From the NCBI GenBank assembly GCA_013407085.1, contig JACCGJ010013492.1, positions 30,111-94,110 on the forward strand: a DNA stretch of 64,000 nt, given 5' to 3'. Position numbers and translations under genes: made by a program. The notes beneath the pieces are model-generated. The model had not been told where the DNA came from and did no database searches. It saw only the letters and a program-made list of their open reading frames with translations. Below are positions 12,912 to 24,679 of this stretch, one piece after another. The stretch is from Atriophallophorus winterbourni (taxonomy: Eukaryota > Platyhelminthes > Trematoda > Plagiorchiida > Microphallidae). Position 1 is the stretch's first letter. Every line of letters starts with the position of its first letter.

Positions 12912-13371
12912 AATATTCGTGATCTTTTATCCATACTGCTATCAAGCGCTGTACTTAAGACAGTTTCACTATATATTCATCAAAACCTCGATCTCTGAGA
13001 TCTAATTTGCTGCAACTGGGATCCGCTGAAGTATCATTATATCGTGGGAATGATTATAGTCCAAATACTGGTATTGTATTAGACAAGATTGGAAGAACTA
13101 TGACGAAAATACTTGATCTGTAGGATTGAACTATGCACAAGCGTCATACAGATCAAATCGTTTATCAGGATTCAGGTCAGTTGCGTTTTGATTGGTTGCA
13201 TTAGCAAACATAGCACGTCAATTCTATATTCTTCCGAGAATACTGATTTCAGTGAACCTGTCAGATGATCGCAACGGCTGAGGGACAAACCTATTCGAGA
13301 TTACAAGAATCCGGGGACTATTTTGAACAGCGGCGGATGTGATGATTGTTTAAATAACAATCAATAATACT

Positions 13372-13619
13372 AAGTTGCGCTTGTATGCCACTGTTGTTTA
13401 AGGTTGTTACGACCAACCCGTTCAATCACACCAGCCCCCACTCATGTAGACTTGGTTTGAACCCATGACCATGAATAAAAAAGCTCATTTACATGCATTT
13501 CCATCACACACCCAACCTCATGCGGATCCTGATACTACTGTCCCTACCTGACGAGTGCAAACAGCACGAAACCGGTCATGGGGTGTGTGTGATGCAGATG
13601 TATGCGAATGTGCTTTTTT
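13372..13619. repeat. Hammerhead-type repeat inserted in the Gypsy 3' LTR, with target duplication
   Basis: The 248-bp insert lies between two copies of AATCAATAATACT (13359-13371 and 13620-13632), and the other LTR shows the same site unoccupied at 10709-10721. The left half (13372 to about 13515) is the family in minus orientation; the right half (about 13516-13619) is in plus orientation and contains the ribozyme. Together they cover roughly one unit. Confidence 0.75.
13542..13583 (+). ncRNA. Hammerhead ribozyme, core intact
   Basis: Core CTGACGA at 13548-13554 (the seventh base may vary), a perfect 4-bp stem II GTGC-AAACA-GCAC, GAAA at 13568-13571, loopless stem III CCGG, and GTC with the predicted cut after 13577. 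Stem I pairs CCCTA with TGGGG but has a C/A mismatch next to the core. Probably weak or dimer-dependent. Confidence 0.65.
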
Positions 13620-13759
13620 AATCAATAATACTGTTATTCATATTATCATTGTTTTGCTTATAAACAATAATATACCGCGTAATTCGAATACTGAGCTTGG
13701 AGATTCTTAATTTTATTAGTTGGTTGGCAGTTTCATTCAATTGACTACAATACAATTCA

Positions 13760-14139
13760 TAACATAAATCTTGTTTACTCGTTACGTATCATTGAATGGA
13801 ATTTGATTCTCTACTTCTTTGTATTCTTACACGTGCAATCTTTCTGACGGCAATTTTGAATCAATTTAGAGCCTGCTGTGTTGAAATTTCTAGTATACTG
13901 TGGACAAAAATAAAAATAAATTTTGAGCAAAATTGAATGATTTAAGCATCCCGTTTAAATATATAACATGGTTCAATAATGAATACGTGGGGTGTGAACA
14001 CTCTATATATTGTACATTGTGGATGTTTTTGCTTAATTTCGTTAAGATTAACGTGTCTCAATGGTATTGACTGTAAAACCGTGCAGATTTTAAACGACAG
14101 TTTCAGGGTTTCGAGTTTTGAGTAAATATGCTTAACGTG
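13760..14139. other. AT-rich stretch, nothing recognised
   Basis: Between the Gypsy 3' LTR and the next ribozyme repeat. No coding pattern, RNA gene or repeat could be supported. Confidence 0.3.
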
Positions 14140-14300
14140 AATTCAAAACCTGCATTTACATACATTTTGATCACACACGGACGACGTCAGGTTTCTCGCT
14201 GTTTGCGCTCACCAGGTAGGAACATTATGCTCAGGATCCGTATGTTTTGAAACAGTGGATAAAAGGTAAACAAAGTTTGCGTAATGTTGGTACGGCTAAA
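14140..14300 (-). repeat. Hammerhead-type 230-bp repeat, degenerate
   Basis: Minus strand shows the family layout: a GAAACA block, GGATCCTGAGC, a damaged core CTGGTGAG at about 14209-14216, the loop GCAAACAGC, GAGAAACC and TGACGTCG. The core A to G change and the broken CCGGTC site predict no activity. Confidence 0.55.
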
Positions 14301-15019
14301 CTTAAATTTTCACGATACCCAGGTATGAAATATTTACGGAAAGTAGACGGAAAATATACTACAACAATTATTCACTTCTTTCCACTTAGTAAATTCATAC
14401 TGTGGAGATGTGAAGTACATTTGTGATGTTTGCAAATCATGAGATTACGCGTGGTGTGCAGAGCACAACCCTCCGTCACAACACAAAAGTCTGAAGCATC
14501 GAAATATCGGACATCAACAATCAAGAACTCATGACAATTCTGGTTTAGAAAGAAATGCATGATGACGGTTCGAACGAATCTAACACGAGCAGATGGATAA
14601 TGTCAGCCCCTATTAAGCGATCTTCACCCGAGCTCAGCTTGATGAGGGCTTGAAATGAGCCGATTGGCACGAAATTCATTAACAAATCAGATCGAATTGA
14701 TAACCGGTTCTCACATGACACAAACGATGTTGTGACAAACGCTCAGTTCTTTTTACATGTGCCTAATAAATGCATTCGACCATTTGGTGTTCTCTTGTTC
14801 CGTGGGGTTTGTGGATGAACCTATCTACCGGTAGAATGGTTGACCTCGGGGATGAATAAGAACACAACCGTCAAGTGATTATGAAACGCGCCGGTGTGTG
14901 TGATTAATGATGGGTCAATTGTCCTGAAGCCGGTGCAAACAACGGAATAGACTTTAGAACATGAAACGTGATTTGACCTCTATTGAACTGCCTGAATCAC
15001 AACCTCACCTATAATATTA

Positions 15020-15575
15020 TCTTCAACTCATTCATGGTCTCCGTGGCTCCAGAAAGATGTTGAACTTATGCAGCGAATCTATTACCGCTCAACAAAACTA
15101 GTTCTCAGCCTTATAAAGAAAGGAGAGCTCAACGGAATCTGTCCGACTTTCTCTGTCGATGAATCAGAGGAGACCTTATCTTACTTTACAAAAAATTCCA
15201 TACCCCAAACCATCTCTTACAGGATTTATTCGCGCGAAGGGATACGAGAAATTATAGGACCCATGAATTTGTGCTGGTGGTACCTCATTCCCGCCTGAAA
15301 TCTAAATGGTATTTTCATTCTGTCTGTGTCTGTTTTACTTGGAACAGTTTACCTTCAATTGTTGATCACTCCTCGAGCTTGTATGAATGTAAAACGAAAT
15401 TAGACGATTTTTTATTGAATTTCTCTTTTCCCGAACACTTATATACTGCTTACTCTAATTCCTAATCTTGTTTATACACTTACATTTCAATTTTTACCAT
15501 CGTATGGTTGTTGCTAAGCTTGTTGCTTTTTAGACCATTAGAAACGTTGAATGACCTTGAACTTCTTGATAATGA
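15020..15575 (+). mobile_element. CR1-like LINE 3' end
   Basis: Frames at 15068-15298 and 15271-15465 carry the post-RT part: a MQRIYYRSTKLVLS block, ISYRIYSREGIREIIGPMN, then VCFTWNSLPSIVDHSSSL and the end PEHLYTAYSNS. The 3' UTR contains TTTTTACCATCGTATGG and TTGCTTTTTAGACC, and the element ends near TTGAATGACCTTGAA. Heavily 5' truncated with a frameshift at about 15290. The same tail recurs at 25.0, 28.1 and 32.3 kb. Confidence 0.7.
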
Positions 15576-17019
15576 AGTACGGGACATAAGGGCCGTGGCA
15601 GCCTGATAGTACATAAAAATTCATTTGATTTTTTATCTTGCATTTTACTGTCATGTTACATTTCCAAGCTCAGTGATTCATTTCAAAGTCTTCAAAAGAC
15701 AAACACCTCGGCTCTCGTTCATTGGAAACATATTACCATCCCAAATGTTTTAGCTCAATTACTGTCAAAAAATTCATAAGACAATATCGTAAATTTTAAG
15801 ATATCGTTGTGTTCTGCAATGAATTTTTTGCAGCAGGTTTGAAGTAAAATAAAATAGACTGCTTATGAGAAGGCTGCATAAATTTGGCTCATGAATCTGG
15901 ATTATTCGGAACCTGATATTTCCAATTTGTATCGCTTGTCCTATTTAAATATTTGCGGTTATGTTTAGCTTAAATGGAACTTTATTTGAGATGACGCAAA
16001 ATTAATCTGAGTAAGCGATCTAATTTATGGAAATGACCGGATTCGGTGGTTGCCCATTTCTCATCCAATAAATCTAATGCAGGATTGAAAAATTAAACTG
16101 GGATTTGAAGCGATTGTTAATCGAGAATGGCACATCCAACGTTCGCATACTCGATTTACACAGCAGCGTATTTTGGTAAAACGATCAAATTTATAGATCT
16201 AAGCAGTATTTCTTGTCATCACATCATTGTAAATGTAAGTTCTTATTTCTTTGAAATATATTTTGACGGGAGGCCTGATAGCTGAGTCATATTCAAATGT
16301 CCCTGTTTCTTTCGCGTCCGGGGGAACAATATTTCTGCATCTTAAGTGCACATCCGGATTATTACATGGGTGGTTTTAGTGTGATATAACTGGGCTAAAG
16401 CAATTCTTATACACAGCTAATCATTGCATTTTCTGAATTTTTTGTGCCTACCTTAAATACAAGCGAATTAAAGCAACTTGTATATTTGCATGAGAATAGA
16501 GCTGCTCTGGGTAAATGTGTACCAAATCTGAGCCCATTAAGATTTAAAGCATTATGATACTGACTATATTAGATAAAAATTCACACATTCGTCATTTTTA
16601 ATCTATTTTACATTCGAAAATTATTTGAGCTAACTCTTTAATAACGTGTTTCAAGAAATGACGCTAAAATGTGAACAGTGTTTGAAATTCCGCTTTGCGG
16701 AAAAATAAAATATTTGAACATTTTTAATTTTTCATAGATTTTGCTTTGGTTATTTGTAAGAGTTTTTAACGCTTGACAAGTAATCGTGTAAATTTATACC
16801 AGAACATTGGCTTCAATGAATGCTTGAAATATTCCAATTTTGTCTGGCATTTTTGTTGCTTACACTGAAAATTCATTTCGAGCTGCATTCAATCATTAAG
16901 CCAGATGGTTGGATCACAGTTTATACAATTCATGGACACTAGACGAGATATTAAACTCCGCTTTTACGGATTGTGGATTTCGTAAATATTATTTCGTATT
17001 ATATTATTTTAAATACGAC
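15576..17019. other. AT-rich stretch, nothing recognised
   Basis: No open frame with family resemblance, no repeat shared with the rest of the window, and no RNA gene seen on either strand. Confidence 0.3.
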
Positions 17020-17340
17020 ATGTTGTGCGGACACATGTGATTGAACAGATTGGTCATGCCAACCTTATCTAACAGAGGCAAGCACAAATGGTTTAGCATT
17101 CTTCCACTCTTTCGATCCCATGCGGATCCTGATCTTACTGTCCCTACCTGATCAGTGCAAACAACACGAATCCGGTCATGGGGTGTGTGTGATGGAAATG
17201 CATGCAAATGAGCCATTTTTCATGGTTATGGGTTTTACTCCATCTACATGTGTTTTGGGCACATGCGATTGGACAGGTTGGTAGTACCAAACTTATCCAA
17301 CAGTGAATTACAAGCGCAACGTGTTTATGACATGTTGTTA
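17020..17340 (+). repeat. Hammerhead-type repeat, about 1.4 tandem units (period 228 bp)
   Basis: The block ACATGnGATTGnACAG occurs at 17033 and again at 17261, so the copy is a partial tandem dimer with a 228-bp period. The ribozyme site at 17142-17183 reads CTGATCA, stem II TGC-AAACAAC, GAATCCGGTC: the catalytic G8 is changed to C and GAAA to GAAT, so it should be dead. The rest of the unit is well preserved and defines the family consensus. Confidence 0.65.
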
Positions 17341-19859
17341 TTCGTGTAATCAACACATTTATGGTAAATACAAAATAACGCATTAAGTTTCAGTAGTGGT
17401 TTGTCCGAGCACATCCATAAAAACTAGACATTTTACCGACATTCCAACAAAACAAATTAATTTTTCATCGTTCATGTACCTCTACTTACTCTGACATGCG
17501 CCATACCTAGGATAATTGAGATCAATATTATAAGACTTACGTGATGATTCCAAATTACTTGAGTAACTTAACTAGATGTCTCAACATTTATTTGTGAATT
17601 TCAACTGGCTGATCCAATCAAAATAATCAGTGTGTTATGACTTGAAATTCTGATTGGTCAGAATTCATTAGTTGGATTGAAATGTTTTCTTCTAATTTCG
17701 GCAACATCCGCCTTAATTATCAAATTTAGACATCATTGCCCAAGAAATCATATCTTAAGAATATCACTCTGGGCCTGCAGCAACACACGTGGTATAAATC
17801 TTTGATCATTCATTGTCAGTTCTGTATCAGCAAAATTAAATCCTGAAACATCTAGACAAATTTAAGCCGATAGAACGCTGAAAATAATACGAGTTCGCAA
17901 AGATATTAGGTGGCCTATATTTAAAAATACAAGAGACCAGTTTTCAATGAACCAATTTTGAGAAAAGCGTTAAGCACCAGTCTTTCGCTGGAATGACACA
18001 AATTGGTTGGCCCATTGATTGTTGCAATATCTCTATACTTTTTTGGTTGTTTATTTGTTTCGTAGCACAAGCGGTGTATGCTAAGAATCAGAATATGCTT
18101 GAATGCTTATTTTCGCCCAAATATGACCACAGCAAACCAACATTAAAATTACCATGAATTAACGGTTGAATTATGAATTAATAGCCAAGATACGACAGCG
18201 ATGACAATGTTTCACTTCGATGTATACGCGACAATGAATTTATCAAGCAACACATGTTTTGAAATTCCTGTGTGAATTAATAATGTTCTTGTAAAAGAAA
18301 CAACAACGATGCATGCAAATTTACTGCATTCGTCGGGGCAGTTTAGTCTATCTTGGAAATGCTTATCAAGAAAAGTACCCACACAACGAGATTCAATGTG
18401 ATAGGTAATAACTCGGCTACCTACACAGGGGTCCACAGAAATTTATTTTTCTGAAAACAATGATTCAATTACTTCAAGCCGATGAGAGGTATTAAAACTT
18501 TTTAAAAGAGTTACTAATTAACCTAATAAATATATAGTTTTACTCAGATCCAACTGTTTTACGGCCATGGTGCATATTCTTGCATTCGGGATGCTTCACA
18601 CAGTGACCTAAAGCACGTATCCAGCGGCCTTTTAAAATCACTTGTTAGCCCTGAGTGGATAAGCTATTGATACCAGGAGAGCATTTTCATGGCAAGCTTG
18701 ACTTTTTGGAAAGCTATGTTTGGTTTCCGTGACAATGTTGTTGGCCATCCTTCGTTCGATGTCAATCATCGATGTTGATCGCGAACACAAGATCTCATGA
18801 TCCACAGCATTTCAAATGACTGAGAAGATCAATTCAGAAGAAACAACGTTCAATTCGACGGCATGCTCGGACGATCGGTGTCAGCTGCATGCTGTTGCAG
18901 TGTTCTATCCTCAGCAGCGACGAAACTCTATATCTGCGTTGAATTATGAAACGGTCGATTTCAAACATGGACGTACGTCACAAGGGCCTTATAGTTTCAT
19001 GTGAATTGATTTTGATGACCATATGCTTTTCAGCGTAAATAATCCGAACGTTTTTGGCAATTCAAAGCATTTTACAGTTTACGATGTTGGGCTTGTCAAT
19101 TTAGAAAGCTTATGAATCCAAGACTAATTAATTTTCTTCTTAGTCGTAGAGGAAGAATATCTCGTGTACAGAAAGCAAATTACCTGTGGATCATTCAATC
19201 TCATGCGCTCGTCTTTGAACGTTGTTTCGATAGAACAGCAACTCTCCGAGACAAGTTGTCAGCTGTGAATTTTCTCGTTCGTTTAAAATTCCACAAGATG
19301 ACTTATTTGCATATTGGGTGATTCCGAAACGGCTTGAAAAATCGCCCTTCTTCGGTAATGAAACTTTGGAATTGGTGGTTTCCAATGGGATTATGAGTTA
19401 TACATCAAACATGACATGTATTGATCGCATGTGATTTTATCGGTAGCAAGTTCTCAGTTATTGTGAATTTTCTCTATGCGTTTTTCGCCTAATAATCAAA
19501 CATGGAAAAACTTGGAAAACTGAACTCGAAAGCCTTGTGGGGGCGGTGAGAAAAATAATGTTTCGATAAACCTCAATTGTCCGGTAATAACAGCAATTGC
19601 CTGTGGTGTTTCACAAAAAATCTTTTGAATTATCTGTAAATCAAGTGACCCGTCGGTAGACAGAAATTGACTTCGTTCAATTGATGTAACGTTTTTTACT
19701 TGATACAGGGGTTACAGAAACTCCGAGGCATCTACCCCAGTCATTACGGCTACGTAAAATCACATGCGTCATGCTAATCTGATTATCAATAGGCAAGATA
19801 TATACTAGTCTATAGTGTGTCTAGTAAGCTAAACCATGAAAAACAATAATTAAAATATT
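17341..19859. other. AT-rich stretch, nothing firmly recognised
   Basis: Short open frames at 18816-19004 and 19112-19321 have no family resemblance I can name and no splice context. I see no repeat or RNA gene. Confidence 0.3.
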
Positions 19860-20075
19860 TCCCTAAGTTAAAACGTAACCTGAATTTACTTTACGAGGGT
19901 ATAAAAAATGTTTTGATTGGAAATCGTTCAATTCATTCCTAAAATCGTTCAACCAGTTTGCTCGGATAAAGTTCGATTGTATGTGATTCCAATCAAACAA
20001 ACAAGGAAAAAATAAAAAGTACCGTCTTGAAATTTTGCGGAAATGAGGTACCACCAGTATATTATCATGGTTACG
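19860..20075 (-). mobile_element. Probable LINE C-terminal fragment
   Basis: Minus-strand translation has a CLFDWNHIQSNFI segment followed by WLNDFRNELNDF, resembling the end of CR1-like RT ORFs (WNSLP, then an FKxxLD block). Its upstream flank GGTACCACCAG also occurs in the LINE tail at 25.3 kb. Short and decayed. Confidence 0.4.
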
Positions 20076-20344
20076 AGATTTTAGAATACATATTTACGTG
20101 AATAGATCATACATGCAATGATTTCATGTATAAAGTAGTGGCCGCAGAATGATTGGGTATTCACCGATTCGTCGGTAGGGAAAACGATCAAAATTATTCA
20201 AACGATCATTCATTTATGTGGTTTTTTGTCATGCTAATCAGTTGTTACGTTGACCGTTGGTAGATTCGTTTTATTATCTGGATATCCCACCTCAACCATA
20301 GCAACTAGGGAAATATCTATGTCATGTCAATCAATGTCGAATAA

Positions 20345-20650
20345 CGTCTCCGGTCCTAGCGTTTCAAAGTGATTCAAACTGATTCAAAGTTGTAATGGTC
20401 TAAAAAGCATTCAGCTTAACAATAACCATAGGATGGAGTTATGAGGTATATACAATAAAAAGAAGAAGAACAGGGAAACTCATGTAGTGTAAATCGTTTC
20501 AAAATTTAAGTTGTCTCTGAAGTATTTGTCCAAATTAGCTTTAAAATTATCCAGGTTGGCTGAGTGTGTAACAGTGGAGGTTGTGGACCGACAACCAGAG
20601 GAATTCCACAACATAAGAAAATGCCTATTGACAAAGCGTCTATTAGGCAC
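20345..20650 (-). mobile_element. CR1-like LINE 3' end, minus strand
   Basis: The minus strand encodes VPNRRFVNRHFLMLWNSSG, then ANLDNFKANLDKYFRDNLNF before a stop, a pattern typical of the end of non-LTR retrotransposon ORFs. The 3' tail shares the family sequence around CCATAGGATGG and GGTCTAAAAAGCA and ends near 20345 with repeats of GTGATTCAAA. Confidence 0.55.
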
Positions 20651-20661
20651 ATGACAGAGTG

Positions 20662-20973
20662 TTACAGTGCAAATCGGCCAATCATAACTAATTGTTCGAA
20701 TATGTATGCACCAGTTGTCACTTCGATCTCATATGTCAGGTGATTTCGTGGCTCCGTTCGAATATTCGCCATACTGAGATCTTTTACCATACTTCTTCGA
20801 ATTACAAATCGTTCGATGGCTGCTGATTTTCCTTTTTCAAAACAGGTTGACATTCTGAAGTTCTCGTGCAATTCTTCTGAAATACGAATTCTTGCGGGTT
20901 TTCGGGGCTTCCCGTTCTGGTGCCGGTGGATGATCTTGTGCTTATTGTCCAGGAGCACATAATTGGCACTCAA
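20662..20973 (-). CDS. Unrecognised open frame, 103 codons, possibly LINE-derived
   Basis: An open minus-strand frame directly upstream of the LINE tail. It is basic, with the segments KHKIIHRHQNGKPRKPARI and RTEPRNHLTYEIEV, and has no membrane segment or known motif that I recognise. Its position suggests it is part of the same LINE, perhaps before a frameshift near 20660, but I could not match it to RT or endonuclease. A host exon is possible but unsupported. Confidence 0.3.
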   Translation of the reverse strand: MSANYVLLDNKHKIIHRHQNGKPRKPARIRISEELHENFRMSTCFEKGKSAAIERFVIRRSMVKDLSMANIRTEPRNHLTYEIEVTTGAYIFEQLVMIGRFAL

Positions 20974-21059
20974 AAAGTATACTTACGTACTTGGTCAGCG
21001 CTGGTTATTATATGATTGCCCTCATGTATGTTTATTTTATCCGGGAAACATTTGGGCTG

Positions 21060-21395
21060 AAAATTTCTAAAATACTGTACCGTCCATACCTGATAACAAC
21101 CAAGAACAAGAAACGGGGTGTGTGTGTGATGGAAATGCACGCAAATATGGATGTTTCGGTTAAGCCCATGGATTTAACTCACCTACCTGTGTATGGACAC
21201 ATCTAATTGAACAGTTTAATGGTGTAAGCCTAATTGAATAGTGAATTACAAGTTTAAATTGAATTACTGTGTATCCACTGTTCCAAATCCCGAGTATCAT
21301 GATCGAACTGACCTTACTTGATAAGTGCAAACAGCACCAAAACAGTCGTGGGTTGTGTGTGATGGAACTGCATGCAAATACAGATTTCTACTAGA
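21060..21395 (+). repeat. Hammerhead-type repeat, about 1.5 tandem units (period 233 bp), degenerate
   Basis: GATGGAAnTGCAnGCAAAT occurs at 21128 and 21361, giving a 233-bp period. The first ribozyme site keeps CTGATAA but lost stem II and GGTC. The second reads TTGATAAGTGCAAACAGCACC with AAAACAGTC and GTGGG, with changes at several core bases. Both are predicted inactive. Confidence 0.6.
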
Positions 21396-22389
21396 TTGCG
21401 TTTGTTTGTCTTGAATGTATCGTAAGCGTATATTTTAGATTTCTATCATTGATGAGTGATTGTATTACATTCGAGTTTAAACCCAAATATGGCGAGGAAA
21501 TTAGATCAGGTACGTTTCCTCAAAATGCACACAATAGACGTAGTCTTACCTTGATTGATTTAGATGTTTTCGTTAAAAAAATTCACAATGTTCTTTTATC
21601 TTGAATGAATTAAAAAAGAATTTTCTCAGATTTGATCCCGACATGCTCTTGTAAATTGTAACAGATTGTTCGTTAAGTTGAACCAAAATTTAAGGTTTCA
21701 AATTTTTCTTCCACCCACGCATGTTTAGAGATCAATTTTGACTTATCTGATTCTGAAAACAACAAGCAAAAGCGACCGGTTTTTTGAGTTGATCCAGATT
21801 TTTTCATGGGCATGGAAAAGAAATTGCATTTATTTTCCTCATTTCGTTAGTTTGAAAACAATCGAGTTTGTTTTTCCTTCGTTGTGTAAAGAATCAACCT
21901 AGGATACCGATATGTATGGGAAATTTTCGGTATTTAAAAAGGAACGCCTTATACTTCATTACAAAGAATGCAGTATAATGATTATGGGATTATTACCCTC
22001 TCAAAATATAATGTTCACAAAAATTGCAAAACTTTTCCTGGTTTAACGAAACAAAGCTTACTGAGTCATAATGTTAAAGGCCCTCCACAGCCAGTCTAAA
22101 CTTTGGTCCGAATCATGCAGACCACGTACTTATATGACAAGCAGTAGCCACAAATGACCTTTCAAATCTGCGCTCTATAGCTTTAGGTGAAATAACAAAC
22201 TGGGTGCAAAACAAACGTCCCTCTTTAAAACACGAAAACGTCTCTGAAGAACTTGTATTTAGCGATTTGCGTGTCAAAAGATGAGACACAGACTGCAGTA
22301 GTCTAACGCTAATGCTACGGAGCATCAAGCCGTAATTATGACTCAATCCATCTGTCTTGTTATACTCTTTTCTCATTGGTTCAAGTTTA

Positions 22390-23662
22390 TGTGCATTATC
22401 GACTGCATGCTTGCACTGAGAGTTGTGCTCATTTTACAAAATGCACAGCTTGAGTTCGGACGTTTGATTTCTGGTTTGGAGTTATAACAATCGGCGACGG
22501 GAGCGGGATGATGAGACTTTTAAACTAACAGCAACATCAACAAAAATAATTCAGCATAAACGGCAACGGAATCAGCAGAAACAAACAGAAATGCCTTAAC
22601 ACCAGAAAAATACAACAACTACTATGCACGCTTTCGATTTGAAAACAACGCCAGCATCAACAAAAAAATAATTTAGCATCAACGGCAACGGTATCAACAG
22701 TACAAAGGGAGATGCTTCAACAACAATTGAAAACAATTTCACAAAGTATTCATGAACCATACTGTCTTCAAAGTGCACGAACCCCGAGCCTAACTTAACT
22801 GCCTACAAAAAAACCCTCCTGGCTCTGGCCGAATGACTATCAATATAGCTTCACGTTAAGATACGTCACAGTGCAAAACGCACACACAGCAAATCACTAC
22901 AACCGCACAACCGCACGAACAGATATAAACTATAGATTACAACTGTAAGCTACTATGAGCGTCGGCACATACACATTATCAATATTTTCAATACAACTAC
23001 TCACCGCTAAACATTCACGCCAGCAACAGTGTACAGAAATATGCAACGACCAGATGTTACAGACCAAATGCTATAAAAATTCGATATTCCGAAGAGCGTA
23101 AAGTTCCAGATTTCGAATTCGAATTCACAAACCTACGCAGCGTCTCAATCTTCGTCTTATCAATAATGAACCCTGCAAAATTGTAGTAGATTGACCTGCA
23201 TAATGTTGATCAATATCATGTCACTCAAATACATCCGTGCCAAGTGTCGGTCTTTTAAGACTGACTAAAGTACAACGAACTGGATGATAGAATGGTTGAT
23301 ACATTCAAACGCGAAATCATCAAATAGAAGAAAGAGATTGAGTGTCAGTCAAATCATACATTTTCAAGAACACGAAACTCAACAACGCCAAATAAGCTGA
23401 CAGAATGCTATCTTGGACAACCAATGATGACGTCGCGTGATGCGATGCTTCTTTATTCTGCTTTCGGAAAAGGGAGCAACAAACGTGCGTACTTTCCTGC
23501 ACACATCAAGCATAAATCATAAATCAGTCGATTTGTCTTGATTTACTTTTTTCTATTCGGTCTGTGCATTATCGACCGCATATTTGCACTAAGAGTTATG
23601 CTCAACTGCTAAAATACACAGCTTGTGTTCGTACGTTTGCTTCTGGTTTGGGAGTTACAACA
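22390..23662. mobile_element. Possible short non-autonomous LTR element (TRIM-like)
   Basis: Two direct repeats of 100 bp, 22390-22489 and 23563-23662, share TGTGCATTATCGAC, TTGCACT, CACAGCTTG and a TTCTGGTTTG block, start TG and end near ACA. Just inside the left copy is GGCGACGGGAGCGGGATGA, like the region after some Gypsy LTRs. The interior is A/C-rich with a local duplication (22530-22575 against 22648-22700) and has no coding domain. No target duplication was found. Confidence 0.45.
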
Positions 23663-24679
23663 GTTGTGTAGAATAAAGTCTGTAGACCACGTTTAGGAGG
23701 AATATGCCAAGTATCTAGTCGTCAAGTTTTCCGAAAGCCACAAATGAATTCATCCTCTAATTCTCTACTTAATAATACTCGTAATTTTCCTTTCTGCACT
23801 ATTCATTTTCAATCTTATGGCGCGAAGCCAAATTTGAATTCTTATTCAATCTTCTTTTAATCAATACCTCATGTTTTGTACTGTTTACCTACTATTTTCC
23901 TGCACTTCTTTTAAACGATTTAATGTAGGTCGAACAATTTATCAAAATCATTTATGTGTGAGCTTCCTTGGCTATTATGACATTCTAGAAGCAGATTCAA
24001 TACTGTACTTTGTGTCGTACAGACGAATTATCAAAATTATCTTCACGAATACTTCTCACCAGATGCACTACGATCACCTCAAATTTTGCATCCAATTCTA
24101 AAACTCGATCACAGCATATCATATTGACTTCTAGCAAGACTTAATATTCAAGGTTAATAATGTAATTCGTGACAGGATATTTTGTCCGAGAGAACTTCTT
24201 ATGAAATAATTACACTCAATTTAATCTCGTTGATAGAATATGTATAATTTGCACAATTATATTTTTCATAATTTGCACAGATTTAGTATATGTTTTAACC
24301 ACTAGCCTGAAGCTAAATTTTTCGTTTACTATCGAATAAAGCTTAGACTTTCTTTTTCTCCTTCAATGATGAGTAGATGGTAATACGAGAAAACTATATA
24401 GCATAAAATTTCACCTCCCCCAGAAATGAATATTTTACAAATTCACATATAGGCTGCTGTCAGTGATTTGGTGCCCAAATCATTTCTTTTATTTATAGAT
24501 TTTTAATCGTCATATTGCAACTGTTTCAGTGGTAGCCTTGTGGATATACTTGGGAATATCTGGATTAATAATTTCTGATTAATACATCTTGGAACAATTC
24601 AAAATGGACATCTGATATCAGCAGGTAATATTGATCTGAGTAGATGAAATAAACTAGCTAAATTAATTTAGTAAAGATA
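23663..24679. other. AT-rich stretch, nothing recognised
   Basis: The open frame at 23871-24101 is low-complexity and has no recognisable domain. No repeats shared with the rest of the window. Confidence 0.3.

Larger units (their letters stand above)
10703..13759 (+). mobile_element. Decayed Ty3/Gypsy LTR retrotransposon, about 3.06 kb
   Basis: Direct repeats of about 150 bp bound it: 10703-10849 and 13339-13759. The second is interrupted by a 248-bp repeat insertion plus its 13-bp target duplication. Both start TGTGA and end TACAATTCA. In order on the plus strand: gag-like segment (10870-11480), a zinc knuckle C-X2-C-X4-H-X4-C at 11605-11646, an aspartic protease LDTG at about 11800, and RT fragments (12136-12911) with the Gypsy-like blocks EPFRKVINSLSERGI and CRHYRVTLNP. 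Stops and frameshifts are scattered throughout. RNase H and integrase are not recognisable; the internal part is about 2.5 kb against about 4 kb in intact elements. No matching target duplication was found. Confidence 0.75.

Noticed and set aside
14880..14960. Another hammerhead-like site (CCTGAAGCCGGTGCAAACAAC)
   Set aside because: Core bases and the order of GAAA and CCGG do not fit; at best a scrambled relic.
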